From Heloderma charlesbogerti (lineage: Eukaryota > Chordata > Lepidosauria > Squamata > Helodermatidae): a DNA stretch of 64,000 nt. The stretch spans positions 62,001 to 126,000 of the forward strand of contig JANEZZ010001632.1 of assembly GCA_026122225.1 (NCBI GenBank), read 5' to 3'. This document shows positions 23,571-36,013 of this stretch, in pieces. Both the position numbers and the translations under genes were made by a program. The number at the start of each line of letters is the position of its first letter. Position 1 is the first letter of the stretch. The notes below the pieces were generated by a model that was given only the letters and a program-made list of their open reading frames with translations, was not told the DNA's origin and did not search any database.

Positions 23571-24776
23571 TGACTCTAATATTTCCTAACATCTGCATTT
23601 AATAATGCTAAAGTGTTTGCTCTGAACTTTTAACCCTTGCTTGTAGAATTCTCTGTACCCTCCCAAAGAGGCTTTATCTGATATCCCCTCTCCCCAACTT
23701 CGGTAGAAGACCCAAGCTTGGGACTATGACACATTCATGAAGGGTAGATAAGTCTATCAACAGCTCTTGACCATGACAGCTAAATGGAATCTGCATGTAC
23801 AGAGGCACTATACCTTTAAAAACTCATGCTGGGAAAAAAAACAGGTGATCGCCATCACCTTTACGCACTGCACCTTGGCCTGATCAAGCAAGGCTATTCT
23901 TACATTCCTGTGACATGTATGGAGAGGTTTTCACATCCTTAGTTCTATGTAGTCTGCTAACCACTCCAGGAGTATGGGTTGGGTATTGTGCTGGAAATAT
24001 TTGGCTCTACTAATTTATCATTTTTACCTGCTGTTGCTGTAACCTGCCAGTCATTTCCAGTATCAATTTGTGGGTGCCTTTTGGGAAATAAAGTGTTAAA
24101 AAAATAATCTCCAGACCGTGGTCTTTATCAAGTGATTCATACTCTTCTTATCTAGAATAAGAGTTGCAGAGGGTTTACTTTTTAACTGCTTACTTAGACA
24201 CAGTGTCCTAGGTGTTGTGAAAGCAATTTTAGTTTTGAAGTGAGACATATGATTGCACCACTCACGGTCACTTGAGAGTCAGGGAAACCTTGTGACTCAT
24301 TTTGGTCTTCAGGAAAACTAAAGACCACAGACGGGGTGGTTTTTAAGTGCTCCATTAGAAACTAATTTCAATATCATTGCCTTGACTGTTATGCCAGTAT
24401 AACCATATGCCACGTGTTAGGAGTTTTCTTAAAAACACCAGGTTGTAGGGTGTCAGGCAGTTGTGATGTTAGCTAATTCTCGTGAAAGGCGTTTCAAATA
24501 TTAATGTTACATAAGAGAAAGCACCCAGAAAAGGCACAAAAGGATTCCTGAATACAGCATTACAGCATATTAATATGTTTAAAAATACAGATGAAAAAGG
24601 TAAGACTTGATTGTACTGTCTTATTAAACTTGTTTTTAATTCAAAGAGATGGGTGGGGATATATCCAAGGAAAGAGAGCTTTCTGAGTTGAATATAGAAG
24701 GGAGCTCTAAGGAGGCTTACTGTATTGGTGGTATTTCCCTTGCTTAAACCCATTTTTCTTTGTTTTTTTCTTCTAG
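23571..24776. other. Intronic sequence before exon 2
   Basis: No repeat family recognised; ends in the T-rich acceptor of the exon at 24777. Confidence 0.4.
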
Positions 24777-24814
24777 TTTGCAAATATGCTTGCCACAAGA
24801 AATGTGAAGCAAAG
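24777..24814 (+). CDS. TNS3: Tensin coding exon: middle of C1 zinc finger
   Basis: A 38-base exon between a long T-rich acceptor (tttttttcttctag) and a gtaagt donor. Its first two bases complete the codon split at the end of the previous exon to give Val. The translation is VCKYACHKKCEAK, which supplies the second CX2C partner, the second zinc ligand His and the following Cys of the C1 fold. It leaves in phase 0. The HKKCEAK stretch is close to the HRKCEAK of tensin-2. The intron before it is 19,670 bases. An exon this small is recognisable only because both flanking frames agree and the zinc-ligand spacing continues exactly. Confidence 0.82.
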
Positions 24815-24954
24815 GTAAGTTCTTGCTTTTTTAAACGTTAAAAATGTTGGCCTGGATCCAAAGATGTTTGCAGCAGATATATGTGAGCAAGGGCCTTTTG
24901 CTGTTCTGTTTTCCAGTGTATCAGAAGTAACTCTAGAACAGAGAGAGAAAGTGT

Positions 24955-25070
24955 AGTGCAGCATAGCTTGAGAGGGGAGATTGTGGTTCGAATACATGAG
25001 GATACCCTGTACACCATCTTGACTTTGGAGGAAGAATGGGATTAAAAAGGTAATAAATCAGTAAATAAAA
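24955..25070 (+). mobile_element. Possible SINE fragment
   Basis: Contains gattgtggttcgaatac (B-box-like) and catcttgactttggaggaag before taaa repeats, resembling a shortened tRNA-SINE. Weak. Confidence 0.3.
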
Positions 25071-25312
25071 GATCAGGACTTCTTAATAGTCACCGTCAGC
25101 TAATCATTTTTGGATTCTTTGGAAGTTGCCTTGATTCTTTGTAAGTTGCTCAGGAAACATGTTGAAAGGCAGGATATAGAATGAATGACATGCAGTACAA
25201 GACTTTGAAACATTTAAGAAAAACTAACATGGCAGTCCTAAACACCTGGAGTTGATTAACGTGATTCACCACTAACCTTGGGTTAGTGCTACATGGATGG
25301 GCCTGACCAAGG

Positions 25313-25780
25313 CATCAGGATCACATGCTTCCCACTCCCTCCTCCCACGCAGGCAGGAAGATGACTTTGGCAGCGTTCAAGATCACCTTTACAGAATCCT
25401 GGCTTAGTCCAGGGACCCTGGTTTTAAACAAACTCTACTTAGTTTAATAAGCTAGCTTCTGAACACATGGTTTGAAGTTGGCTTGTTTAGCAAGTGACTT
25501 AGGCTGCAATCCTTTGCAAGTTTAGATGGAAAAAAGTCCTGCAACTCCCAGCATCCCCCAGCCAGCATGGGGATACTGGCTGGGGGATGCTGGGAGTTGC
25601 AGGACTTTTTTCTGCCTAAAGATGCATAGGATTGTGCCCTTAGAGTTTGTTTTAAACCAGGATCCCTAGTCTGAACATATTGTTAAGCCAGGATTCTTTA
25701 AAGGTGAAATTAAGCTTTGCCGAAATCCTCTTCCTGGATGTGTGGAAGCAGGAGAAGAGAAGGGGAGCATGTGATCCTGA
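25313..25780. mobile_element. Large palindromic element with a nested hairpin
   Basis: The left arm (25313-25443) has catcaggatcacatgct, then cacctttacagaatcctggc and ggttttaaacaaactct. The right arm (25642-25780) carries the reverse complement: agagtttgttttaaacc, then gccaggattctttaaagg and agcatgtgatcctga. Arms of about 130 bp surround a loop that received a type B hairpin. It is likely a non-autonomous DNA transposon. Confidence 0.7.
25503..25639. mobile_element. Near-perfect hairpin element, type B, with TTAG on both sides
   Basis: The left arm has gctgcaatcctttgcaag, then aaaaaagtcctgcaactccc and agcatcccccagccagcat. The right arm is its reverse complement and ends catgcatcttt-like then ataggattgtgccc. 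It is flanked by TTAG at 25499-25502 and 25640-25643, the clearest target-site duplication of this group. Confidence 0.82.
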
Positions 25781-25795
25781 TACTTTGCTGGGGAT

Positions 25796-25845
25796 CTTTA
25801 AAAGTGAAACTAAATCCTGCTGAAGTCATCCTCCCAGTGCAAGGT
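25796..25845. repeat. Partial third arm of the large palindrome
   Basis: tttaaaagtgaaactaaatc then ctgctgaagtcatcctccca resembles the right-arm segment at 25698-25735, in the same orientation. Confidence 0.5.
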
Positions 25846-26404
25846 GATGGGAGTGGGGAGTTGTACAAGCCTGCCATTTTGCTTGGCCTCATCTCCACAG
25901 TACTTGATTGTGGGGTGGGGATCATCATTGAGATTGTAGCCCATGAGAATGGTTAACCCTTCTATCCCCTTGAGCTGTGATCTTGCCCAGCAATTTAGGC
26001 TTGAAAAAAGCCTCCCAATTGGCTCCAGGGGGAGCCGTTTTCTTAAGCCTCATTGCCATGGGGGTGGGACATCTTCGCATGTGTGTATATGAATGGGTTT
26101 GGAGTATGGCCTAGCCCACTGCTGGCATACCGCCCCTGGGAGGCTAGCCATGAGGGAAAGCATTCCCCTGCCTGTAAAAGATGCCCCATCCATGCACCAA
26201 ACCATGGTTTATTGCTAGGTGTGAAGCAGCCCACTTACTCACAGGCAAATCTCATTAACTGCTACAAACGTGTAGCTTGAAGACCCATTCTAAGACATGA
26301 AACTCACATTTTTCATTTTAATTAGTAACTTATAATTAAAAAATGTCTGCTTAGTAAGCACCTTTCACAAATCCAGGGTACCTGGTTTGAGGGAGTGTAC
26401 TTAA
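25846..26404. other. Intronic sequence
   Basis: Nothing firmly recognised; ccaaaccatggtttattgc at about 26199 is a small palindrome. Confidence 0.35.
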
Positions 26405-26482
26405 GGCTGCAACCCTATACCCATTTACCAGGGGGTAATCCCCATTGAGATCATTGGGAACTGACATATATAGGATTGCACT
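26405..26482. mobile_element. Short palindromic element, type A
   Basis: Preceded by TTAA (26401-26404). Left terminus ggctgcaaccctataccc, centre taatccccattgagatcatt, right terminus tataggattgcac. Confidence 0.7.
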
Positions 26483-26495
26483 GAAAGACTGTTAA

Positions 26496-26581
26496 AGCAC
26501 AGTCCTATACATATCTACTGCTAAGTTTTTTGAGTTCAGTGGGGTTTGTTCCCAGGTAAGTGAATGCAGGATTGCAGCCCC
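26496..26581. mobile_element. Short palindromic element, type A
   Basis: Preceded by TTAA (26492-26495). Left terminus agcacagtcctatacatatc, centre gagttcagtggggtttgttc, right terminus gcaggattgcag. Confidence 0.7.
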
Positions 26582-27854
26582 AGTATTGATTGTTCTAATG
26601 CTAAAGGAAAACAATATTCTTCTCTTCAGAACTTCTATTTGTCTTGTTTCGTTTCTTCTCATCATTCTCTCCTCTACCCCCTCTTCTGGAAATCTTTTAC
26701 ACATATTTGCCTACTCTGTGTATATTTTCCTGGGCATACTTCCTCTAGCAAGAGAGTCCTGCTTCATGATTTGAGAAACGTGTTTGCAGATGCGCTTTAT
26801 TTCTCTCTTTGTGTGTGTATTGGATGTTTTGGAAACAACGTAAATTGTTTCAGAGAGCTGGGACAAAGGTAACTTTCAGCTTCAGTGGTTATTCTTTGTT
26901 TCTAGTGTTGCTGTTGGTTTGGACCATAAATGATGATTGGGGTGTTTATACTAAGTCTTCTGCCCTATTCATTTCTTACATGGGAATCTGGTCTTGTGAT
27001 AATTCCTTGCTTGCATGTCAAAGGGAACATGTTTGTTAGTATCTGTGGGTGGCAGGTGTATACTCTTGACATGTTGCAGCAGTCTTAATGTTGCAGGGTG
27101 GTAGGAGGGGAAGCCCAGATTTGGATGATGTTATACTGTCTTTGAAAGTCTGGCATGCCATTGTAACCAGAATGAATTGGTTTAATGGAATAAAGTAAAT
27201 AAGTGCCGACAAAGTATTTAGAGACTTGAAAATACAAACAGGTAAATCTTAATTGCTGCAAAAAGAATGGCAGGGGGTAGGTGGGTGGGATGGATTTGTG
27301 ATGAAGCTTCAGAAGACTGGGCTAAGTTGGTGCTTGCACATGTAGTCCTTGGCACGTTGCAACCACTAATACTTGTGATTTAGTAGAGGATGTCTTCTCT
27401 TCCGAGCTGTGATGCAGGGGTGTCTTCATTGTTCAAAGACAAAGCATAGAAACAAATGATATTTTACTGCCTCTGCTTTAAATATTTCCCACATGGGGGA
27501 ACTAATTGTATGCAGACCCAACTACCTGTAGGTTTTAGTTTTGCTGTGGGCCAAATATTCCATATTTCCATAGCTGCTTGTCATTTCAGGGAAGTTAGAG
27601 ATGATATTGCTCAGCTTACTGCATTGCTGGAATCTAGATGTGACTGGCTGTCTATATAACTGGAGTTGTCATAAGGGACATTCTTCAATATTTCCATCCA
27701 AATATGATACAAAACCTCAATATTTATTTATTTATTTAACACATTTTTAAAAAATTGACGCAAATAAAAGTCCTTTGGGTTCTGCATTAAAAATCAGTGG
27801 CAGTAAGCTTAAGACTCAAGTTAGGTTTGCTCTTAGACTTAGACTTTTGACAAC
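26582..27854. other. Intronic sequence
   Basis: ATTT repeat run at 27722-27739 lies just inside this interval's end; no gene recognised. Confidence 0.35.
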
Positions 27855-27932
27855 CTAGCCCAGCTAGGGGAAGCTGGGGGTTGTAGGCCAACACATCTGG
27901 AGGGCACCAGATTGGGGAAAGCTGGCACTGGT
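27855..27932. mobile_element. Right half of a hairpin element (ctccagatgt family)
   Basis: gggggttgtaggccaacaca then tctggagggcaccagattgg matches the right arm of the family. Confidence 0.5.
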
Positions 27933-28065
27933 ACTGATACATATGTGTTTCCCTAGCAGCTACCACTCAGATGTTCAAACCTGGCCCAAACGTCTAGATT
28001 TTCTAAATGGATCTGGGGAGCATCTGGGAACCTGTTCCAGCCTGGGCCTATGAAAGTATTTTTAG

Positions 28066-28150
28066 AGTGCAATCCTATACATGTCTAATCAGAAGGGCCA
28101 TTGAGTTCAATGGGTCTTACTCCCAGGAAAATAGTTATAGGATTGTACTG
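28066..28150. mobile_element. Short palindromic element, type A
   Basis: Left terminus gtgcaatcctatacatgtc; centre cattgagttcaatgggtctt; right terminus gttataggattgtact. Flanked by TTAG (28062-28065) and TTAA (28151-28154). Confidence 0.75.
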
Positions 28151-28859
28151 TTAAGATGTTAGTAAAATATGTGTTTACAAGATAGTTATACAATTGTAAT
28201 AGTCCAATCAAATTATATTGTACTTGGATGTTACAGATTTCTCTTACACAGACGCGTACAAAGTAAACAAGTTTCACTGTAGTGAGAATAACAGTAAGCA
28301 TAAATGAATGGTGGCAAGTAATTGCAAAAATAGTCAGCAGTTTTAGCTTGCAGCCATCAGCAATGAATTGGATGCATTGTGTTAAGTGAAGTAATGCATA
28401 AAACAGAGGGTCTGTTTTGAGTATTATGTCTCCTGAACCTCTGTGTGCAGTCAGGTTGGGAGGGGACCTCAAGCTTTTGCACTTTCTCTTGGCTCCTTTG
28501 CCCATACTCCCTCATTGTGCATTGAAATTATGTGTCCACCTCTGAGGGGAGCAGGAGGGAGGGAAAGTGTGTGAGCCATAGATCTGATCTCACAACACTG
28601 TAAGACCGGTGAGTGGTGGGGAGAAGAAATAGCTCCAGCATTGCAGTTCATTGAAACGTTTGCTTTCAGCAGACATATGTATCACTTCAAATGCTAAAAA
28701 GCATGAATTTAAAAAAACACAAAATGGTATGCTGTATTTGTCTAGTGGGACAAATGTAGGAAAGAGCTCAATGGTTATCCTCAAATATATATCACTGAAG
28801 ATGCCAAGTTGCTATTTTCAACTCAGCCCTGAAGACTGAAGAAGGCGGCATTAATGAAA
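28151..28859. other. Intronic sequence
   Basis: Nothing recognised. Confidence 0.35.
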
Positions 28860-29020
28860 ATTAAGAATCTACAAATTCAGACCAGATGTCAGGAAGCGGT
28901 TTTTCATCCGGACGGCAACAAATATGTAGATCAGTATCTCGGACAGAGTTGTTGAGACAAAAAGCGGTGCAAGCTAATACAGTCCTGAGGGAAATGAAGC
29001 CCTAAGTGAATTCAATATCC
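28860..29020 (+). mobile_element. Possible CR1 fragment
   Basis: Contains gaccagatgtcaggaagcgg, gacagagttgttgagacaaa, aagcggtgcaagctaatac and gtgaattcaa, like the end of a CR1 reverse-transcriptase frame. Diverged. Confidence 0.4.
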
Positions 29021-29974
29021 TCTTAGAGCTAGTTGCATATCTACCACTGCGGAATGGTTACTGCATCTTAAAGATGGCTGTATCAAAGAGCTCAGTTTTC
29101 TGTGGGAAAAAGGCCCAGATAATTGTTCCTAAAATTTCCTTTTTACAAATCCTTTTTATTGTGGCCCATTAATGGGCCTGTATTAGTTTTTATGGTAGAT
29201 GTTTCAATTGGATGTGTCTTTGTTCTGACATATGTAGCTAATTAGTTCCTTAGGAAGGAGCAATCTTTAATGCTTAATCTCTCTCTTAATTGGCTTTGTT
29301 TTCCTAGTATGGTCTTGGGCCATTCATTCTATATTGCTGAGTTTTTAAAATGTACGGCTTAAGTTAGAAAGCTGTTTTTTTGTCCAACCTTCCATTCTGG
29401 GTTATCCATTACCCCCTCGCAGCCCTGTGTGCAGAAGCGTACAGAATATGGTATGCGGGCTGCTTAAATCACCTAAGGCAGTTTTGTGTGGCCACAAAAC
29501 TAGAAACCTGAAGAACATTTTTGTATGTGTAAGGACTGTAGAAACACTATCATAAAACATGTTATGTGAAAATATTGCTTGTTTGAGTTGCTCTGTAACT
29601 AGAAGACCAGCCATAAAGAGACTTCCCTTTATTACTTTTCCAGTTCTCTTCATTCTAGTGAGGTGAATCATAATGCTGATTATTTTGGATTCGCACTCCC
29701 CCCCCCCCCCCCAAAAAAAGTAGGGTGGGAGGGGAAAAAGGGTTTTTTGGTCACTTCAGCTGTCTGGAAGACTGAGATAGTGAAAAGGGATATGTTCTGC
29801 CTTGATGGTTGAGTCACATATGAGTCAATGGGTAGGTGGGTAGCAGGATTAATTAGATACTGGGCAATTCCTGTGCATATGGTTCAATGACATGTCTGCC
29901 CTGTTCATGTGTGAATCATAGTATGGGTAGGTGAGACTAATTTTTAATGTCTAAAGGGGCCCACAGTTGACAGG
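29021..29974. other. Intronic sequence with a C/A run
   Basis: C-run followed by A-run at 29697-29718; otherwise nothing recognised. Confidence 0.4.
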
Positions 29975-30235
29975 AACCAAGGCCAGCCCTACCATGAGGC
30001 AGAATGAGGTAGTCGCCTCAGGCAGCAGACTTTGGGTGTCATAAAAGGGCAGCAAATTGTTAGCTACTTACTTAGTTATTATTGTACTTCTACTGCTAGG
30101 GATGGGGAGAGGTGCTTGTGGGATTTTCTGCCTCATGTACCAAAATAACTTGGCTGGCTTTGGATACTATGCACCTTGATTTTTATTTTGAAGGGGGGCA
30201 CCTTTTGCTGCTCTGCTTCAGGCCCTGACAGGAAC
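29975..30235. mobile_element. Probable non-autonomous DNA element
   Basis: Starts aaggccagccctaccatgag and has ggtagtcgcctcaggcagca; ends tgctgctctgcttcaggccc. The ends are imperfect inverted repeats (ggccagccc/gaggca against tgcttcaggcc). Family not identified. Confidence 0.4.
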
Positions 30236-30458
30236 CCTATTCCAACTTAGCTTCCTGTTCTTTATTGCCCCATGGGCTTTCCCCCAATTTGGCTCACTTC
30301 TGCCTGATAAACGGGCCTCTGGTAAACAGTACCACTCAAAAGTTTATTGGTATTTCAGGTCTACAGGTAAATAACAGAGGCTAAAAGATAGTAACTCCTG
30401 TCGGGGTACGTCCATGACTAAAGTCTCCCACTGGTGTGCAAAGTTTATACAGATATGC

Positions 30459-31086
30459 TTTAATTAATTAATTAATTAATTAATTTCTATACCGCCCAAT
30501 AGCTGAAGCTCTCTGGGCGGTTCACAAAAATTAAAACCAAAGAGCACACAATAAAACAATATAAAATATATAAAACATTAAAACCACAGTATAACAATAC
30601 AACCAGAATAAAACCTAGCAGCAATGCAGGGATTTAAAATACAGATTTAAAACAGCAAAGCTAAAAGTATAGAAAGCTAAAATGCTAAAATGCCTGGGAA
30701 AATCAAAAGGTCTTCACCTGGCGCCGGAAAAAATACAATGTAGGTGCCAGGTGAACCTCAGTAGGGAGCTCATTCCAGAGCCGAGGTGCCACAGCAGAAA
30801 AAGCCCTCCTCCTAGTAGCCACCCGCCTCACTTCCTTTGGCAGGGGCTCACGGAGAAGGGCCGCTGAGGATGATCTTAAGGTCCAGGTAGGCACATATGG
30901 GAGGAGGCGATCCTTCAGATAATCCGGCCCCAAGCCATTAAGGGCTTTGAATATTAATACCAGCACTTTGAATCGGGCCCAGAAATGGACTGGCAGCCAG
31001 TGCAGCTGGAAAAGTACTGGTGTAATATGAGCTCATTGGCCAGTCCCTGTTAACAATCTTGCTGCCCTATTTTGGACCAGCTGAAG
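30459..31086 (-). mobile_element. L2-type LINE, 5'-truncated
   Basis: Minus-strand translation: LVLIFKALNGLGPDYLKDRL, TLRSSSAALLREPLPKE, RRAFSAVAPRLWNELPTEVH. It is the same subfamily as the copy at 45531. The tail at the plus-strand left edge is an ATTA run followed by ccgcccaatagctgaagctc. The 5' truncation point is near 31086. Confidence 0.85.
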
Positions 31087-31339
31087 GTATGCTTAAGTTT
31101 GCCCCTCATTATATGCTTCTTGGTAACAGAGAACTTGCCTTTCTCTTAGTCTGTTTAAAACTTATATTCTTCCAGGGCCTTCTCATGCAGCCTGGCCTCA
31201 CAGTTACGCCAAAGAAGAACTGCTGTGGACCTTCTTATGGCAGCTGGAAGGAGTTGAGGTGGAAAGATCCATGATCACAACTCCTCTTCCATGCTTGCAG
31301 CTATGAGTGTGGAGGAGATCTACAGGAGCCATAGGATTG
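31087..31339. other. Intronic sequence
   Basis: Nothing recognised. Confidence 0.3.
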
Positions 31340-31600
31340 CTCTTCCTGACACCTAGATCCTTTTCATATGTACTGCATATAAAAGCCAGGTCTTTCCCAT
31401 CCTATTGTGCCTTTGATTTTTTTGGTACCTAAATGCAGGACTTTATACTTATCTCTTTTGAATTTCATATTAATGGTTTTGGCCCAGCGTTCCAGCTTGT
31501 CAAGATCGTTTGTATGGTAGGTAATGGTATTGCAACTGGATTCTGGACTGTAAGGGTTGATATTAAAACATAGTGACAGTGAAAAAGTAACCACTGTGCA
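31340..31600 (-). mobile_element. CR1-clade LINE fragment
   Basis: The minus strand gives LDKLERWAKTINMKFKRDKY and KVLHLGTKK, the segment after the reverse-transcriptase FADD motif in CR1-like elements. It is a short, old fragment. Confidence 0.5.
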
Positions 31601-34461
31601 GAGAAGCTGTATAACCAGCTTTTAGAGAGAAACTAGAGAGGCCTATTATTGGCTGAGATTATCCTGAATAATAAATTATTATTAATAATTAGTACAATGT
31701 TTTGGGTTTGAATTCGTAATTGTTAAATAAAGTAGTTACGACAATTTTTTTCTACTGAGGGACAGGGAAAAAGGATTGTGGTACTGCAGGATATTTCGAC
31801 ATATTACAGGGGTTCCTCGACCAAAAAACGCATGGAAAATGAGTGCACGAAAGCAATGTTAAAAAGTGGAAGAGATTTGTTCTTTTGGCTTCATATCTTT
31901 TGTAAACCCATCTTTACAATAACCAGTCAGTGGGTAGAACTACTTTGAGCTCTACAGAGAGATAGGTATAATCATATCTTATGTGGTTTGAAACATGAGG
32001 TGGAAGCGTTGGCCTTGTGTACTAATGTAGATTACTTAAATCTGAAAATACTTAACAGTATAGCAGATAAATTTATTTTAATTATGAGCAGGCTCAGAAT
32101 AGCTTGCCTCCTGCCTTTTCTCTCTTTTCAAGAAGTCTAGACACCTCAGCAGAGTACAGATTAAATCAAAGCTCTGGGATATGGTATTAATGACCTGAAA
32201 TCCTCCTTCAGGCTGACTTCCTGCCTTGTTGAAAGTCGATTTAGCAGAGCCACTGCCAGACCAAACAAATTTATTACCTCAGAATCCTGAGGTTTATTTT
32301 CCTTTCTTTACAGATAGCACAGATTTATAATGTGTCTCTAATGGCTCCTTCTTTTAAGAAATGGGCCAAACTGTCCATTAATTTAAAAAAATAAAAGAAG
32401 TCAGCATGATGTCAATATGAAAATTCTTTTTCTTATTAGGGGACACATTTTCTGAAGCTTGTTTCTGGGGACGTTTTTATTTTCCCTCCCTGCCTTTCCC
32501 CCCATACCCTTCCAAATTGGTTGCTGCCTGAAGGGAGATGATCAAACATTTTAATATTGTGTTCTCCACAGAGATGTTCTGGTTTCACTTATAAAAGCTT
32601 ATTCATACCATCCAGAAAGAAGAAATGAAATCAGAAAAACGAAAATTTATTTGTGTTTAAAAAACACCCCAAATTTGAACTAAAATAGAAATGCCATAAA
32701 TAAAACTAGGAAAGGAAACTTGCGGGGCGGGGGGAGGAGGACCCAAACCATGATAGTTTTCTAGACAAAGATCAAGTGATTTATGACCCTCAGTTACTTG
32801 CTTTACTCAATACTGAGTGTGGTCAACTCAACATGTCTCCTTGGCTTGTCCTGTTTTATGTTCTGTTCTGTGCACTATGGGTGGGATCAAGCTGTAATCT
32901 GCTATAATTTTTGCTCCACTGACTCTGTGACACCCTTTCCAGAGGAAGTTGTCAATCACTGATTCAGAGGTATTAGCCATTTATAAACGTTTGTGTATTC
33001 TGAAGCTGTGAACTGTGGTAATAAGGTACTAATCCCCTTTGTGTAAATTTTAGGTATGTATGTGGAAATACCATACATTTTTATGCCCTCAATAATTCTG
33101 TTAATCATTTTTTAAAGTATTACCAGCTCTTTCCTTCTTTATGTAAGTTCTTGTATTTTCTGTTTCTTAATGTATGGTCCTGTCTACATCTTGTAATTTT
33201 TTTAAAAAAAATTCTTAATAAAGATGTTAAACAGACACTTATTTTTATGTTTATTTTATGCATATAAATATTCCTGAAAGTCTTCATTTCAAAAAGGCAT
33301 TGGAAGATAAGGTAGTAGTCAGTACATGCTGACTTTAATACCATTCTGATTTAAATAGGGCAATGTTTTATTAGGTGGAAATAAATGGACTGTTTCTCTG
33401 CTATCATCCCAGATAATGTTTTGAAGTTGCCAGTTTTTTATACAGCAGTGCAAGAGCCACTGTCCTGTGGCTTTTTCCCATGCCACCATCATAATGGTGA
33501 TGGACCACGTGGGCATGACCAGTTGGACAGATACTTTCTGTCCAATCATGGGTGCACTGGTAAGGACCAGCAACGTGGTGTCAACTATTTATTTTTGGGT
33601 CCTCAAATGTTATCACAGCAGTGTGGGGAGAAGCCACAGTGAAGTGGTCCAGTTAACATGTGGAGAGCTTGGTAGTTCCATCTTTGAAGCAGAATGTGTA
33701 GGCCTAGCCTTGAGCAGGTCTCCTGGGAGCGCCTGCATGTAGCTGTTGAACAACTCCTTGGAGGAAATACAATTTACTCAAATAAATTTATCTTGCTTCC
33801 CCATCAGAATATACTACTCACCGCAAAAGAACTTGATATTCCTGCTGTGGAATGCTGTGCCTCAAATGCACCAGTAGCCATTTCTTCTTTTCTGAACTAT
33901 ATAAAAAGATCAATCATTTTTGAGTATGGGAGGATGCAAAAGTTATGTTTTCATGGATTCCAGTTACTTTAAATATACTTGAGAACTCTGCCATTTTCTT
34001 GTTGGGCAAGTGGTAGGTAACCTTCATTGATCTTCATTCCATACCAAATGCACTTGACAGAGATTGGATTAATTAGATTTACTCAATGCATCATACACTT
34101 CTACTTCTGTTTTATTAGGAAACAGCAGAGATATAAGTATAGCTTTAAGGCGTATCATTCTGTCAACTAGGAAGTTGTGTATATGTTTTTTCAAATTCTA
34201 TCTATTGTGGGTAGTCATGACTTTAAGCATGATTAAATCTGGATACAACCCATTAACAGATGCCTATCAGTTCAAACAGAATCCTGAATATACTTGAAGC
34301 CTATGAGATGTACACCTAGGGGAAAACCTCAGGGTGAGTCTGCATTCCCTCAGGAGAGATTCAGAGACCTAGCACTGCCTGAGGGTAGTCATGTCTACTG
34401 GTGTGCCCTCACCTCCCTCCAAACCTTCACCTCAGTTAATGCCACAAGACTCTGTAACGTA
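31601..34461. other. Intronic sequence
   Basis: About 2.9 kb of AT-rich DNA. A GC-rich short stretch near 32721 and a small inverted repeat near 33519-33546 (ttggacag/ctgtccaa) are the only structures seen. Confidence 0.35.
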
Positions 34462-34472
34462 TTAGCATGGCT
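34462..34472. repeat. Left target-site duplication of BovB (11 bp)
   Basis: TTAGCATGGCT, repeated exactly at 38710-38720. Confidence 0.85.
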
Positions 34473-34775
34473 TTGTTGTTGTTGTTCAGTCGTTAAGTCG
34501 TGTCCGACTCTTCGTGACCCCATGGACCATAGCACGCCAGGCCTTCCTGTCCTCCACTCTCTCCCGGAGTGTGCTCAAGTTCATATTCATTGCATCGGTG
34601 ATACTATCTAGCCATCTCATCCTCTGCCGTCCCCTTCTCCTTTTGCCTTCAGTCTTTCCCAGCATCAGGGTCTTTTCCAGGGAGTTTTCTCTTCGCATTA
34701 GATGGCCGAAATATTTGAGCTTCAGCTTCAGTATCTGTCCTTCCAATGAGCAGTCAGGGTTGATTTCCTTTAGGA

Positions 34776-36013
34776 GGGTTGACCATGGTATCCTCCTGGA
34801 CCGCCTGGAGGGGTTGGGCATTGGAGACACAGTATTGTGGTGGTTCCGGTCCTTCCTCTCTGGCAGGTACCAGAGGGTAGCACTGGGAGAGGAGGTTTCG
34901 GACCTGTGGCCACTCACTTGTGGGGTGCCACAGGGTTCCATCCTCTCCCCGATGCTATTTAACATCTGTGTGAAGCCGCTGGGGGCTATCATCAGGAGGT
35001 TTGGGGTGCGGTGTCATTAATATGCGGATGACACACAGCTCTAACTCTCGTTCAAATCTTCACCAAGGTTGGCCGTAGAATCCCTGTCCAAATGTCTGGA
35101 GACGGTGAGTGGCTTGATGGGGAGGAATAAGCTGAAGCTGAACCTTGACAAGACCGAGGTACTTTTGGTGGGAGACGAGAGGAGGCTGGGGGATGTTGAC
35201 CTGGTGTTGAATGGGGTACGGCTACCCTTGAAAGACCAGGTCCGCAGCCTGGGGGTCATTTTGGACTCCCAGCTGTCCATGGAGGCTCAGGCGTCAGCTG
35301 TGAGCTGGACAGCTCTGTATCAACTCCATCTGAAATGGTGGCTGTGCCCCTTCCTTCCCGACCATCTGCTCTCATTGGTAGTACATGCCCTGGTCTCCTC
35401 TTCTTTAGACTACTGTAATGCACTCTATGTGGGGTTACCCTTGAAGACGTTTCGGAAGCTGCAGCTGGTATAGAACGCGGCGGCTCGCCTGATTAAAGGC
35501 AGCCGCCGGCGAGATCACATCACTCCAGTGCTGAAGGAGTTGCACTGGTTACCAGTTGTTTTCCAGGCCAAATTCAAGGTGTTGGTTTTGACCTTTAAAA
35601 CCCTATATGGTTCCGTCCCAGCCTATCTTAAGGAGCGCCTCCAGCAGCACCAGACAGGCCGCTTAACAAGATCAGCCTCGGATGGCCTTCTCTCTGTCCC
35701 ATCAGCCAGGACAGCTAGACTGGTGAGGACGAGGGAGAGGGCCTTTTCTGTGGTGGCCCCCACTCTGTGGAACTCCCTCCCTAGGGAACTCCGTCATGTC
35801 TCCTCTTTAATGAGCTTCCGCCGTGCATTAAAAATGTGGTTGTTCAGGCAAACATTTGGGGTGGGTTAGGGTATTTTAGAAAATGTTTTTATTGTAGAAT
35901 TTTATTGTTTTAAAGTGTTTTATTATATGTTGTACATCGCCCAGAGTGGCTGGGTGACCAGCCAGATGGGCGATTAATACATTTAATAAATAAATAAATA
36001 AATAAATTTAATA
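34776..36013 (+). mobile_element. L2-type LINE nested in BovB
   Basis: Opposite orientation to its host. Translation over three frames: VDHGILLDRLEGLGIGD, LTCGVPQGSILSPMLFNI, a stop in the position before YADDTQL, RNKLKLNLDKTEVLLVG, SLDYCNALYVGLPLKTFRKL, ELHWLPVVFQAKFKVLVLTF and RERAFSVVAPTLWNSLPREL. It ends gcccagagtggctgggtgac, then an AAAT tail. BovB sequence ends at taggag on the left and resumes at gactgatttgacctcc on the right. Confidence 0.88.

Noticed and set aside
26850..26876. Microexon candidate: ttgtttcag acceptor and gtaact donor around agagctgggacaaag
   Set aside because: Weak acceptor, non-consensus donor, and no reason to place it between the accepted exons, which already join in frame.
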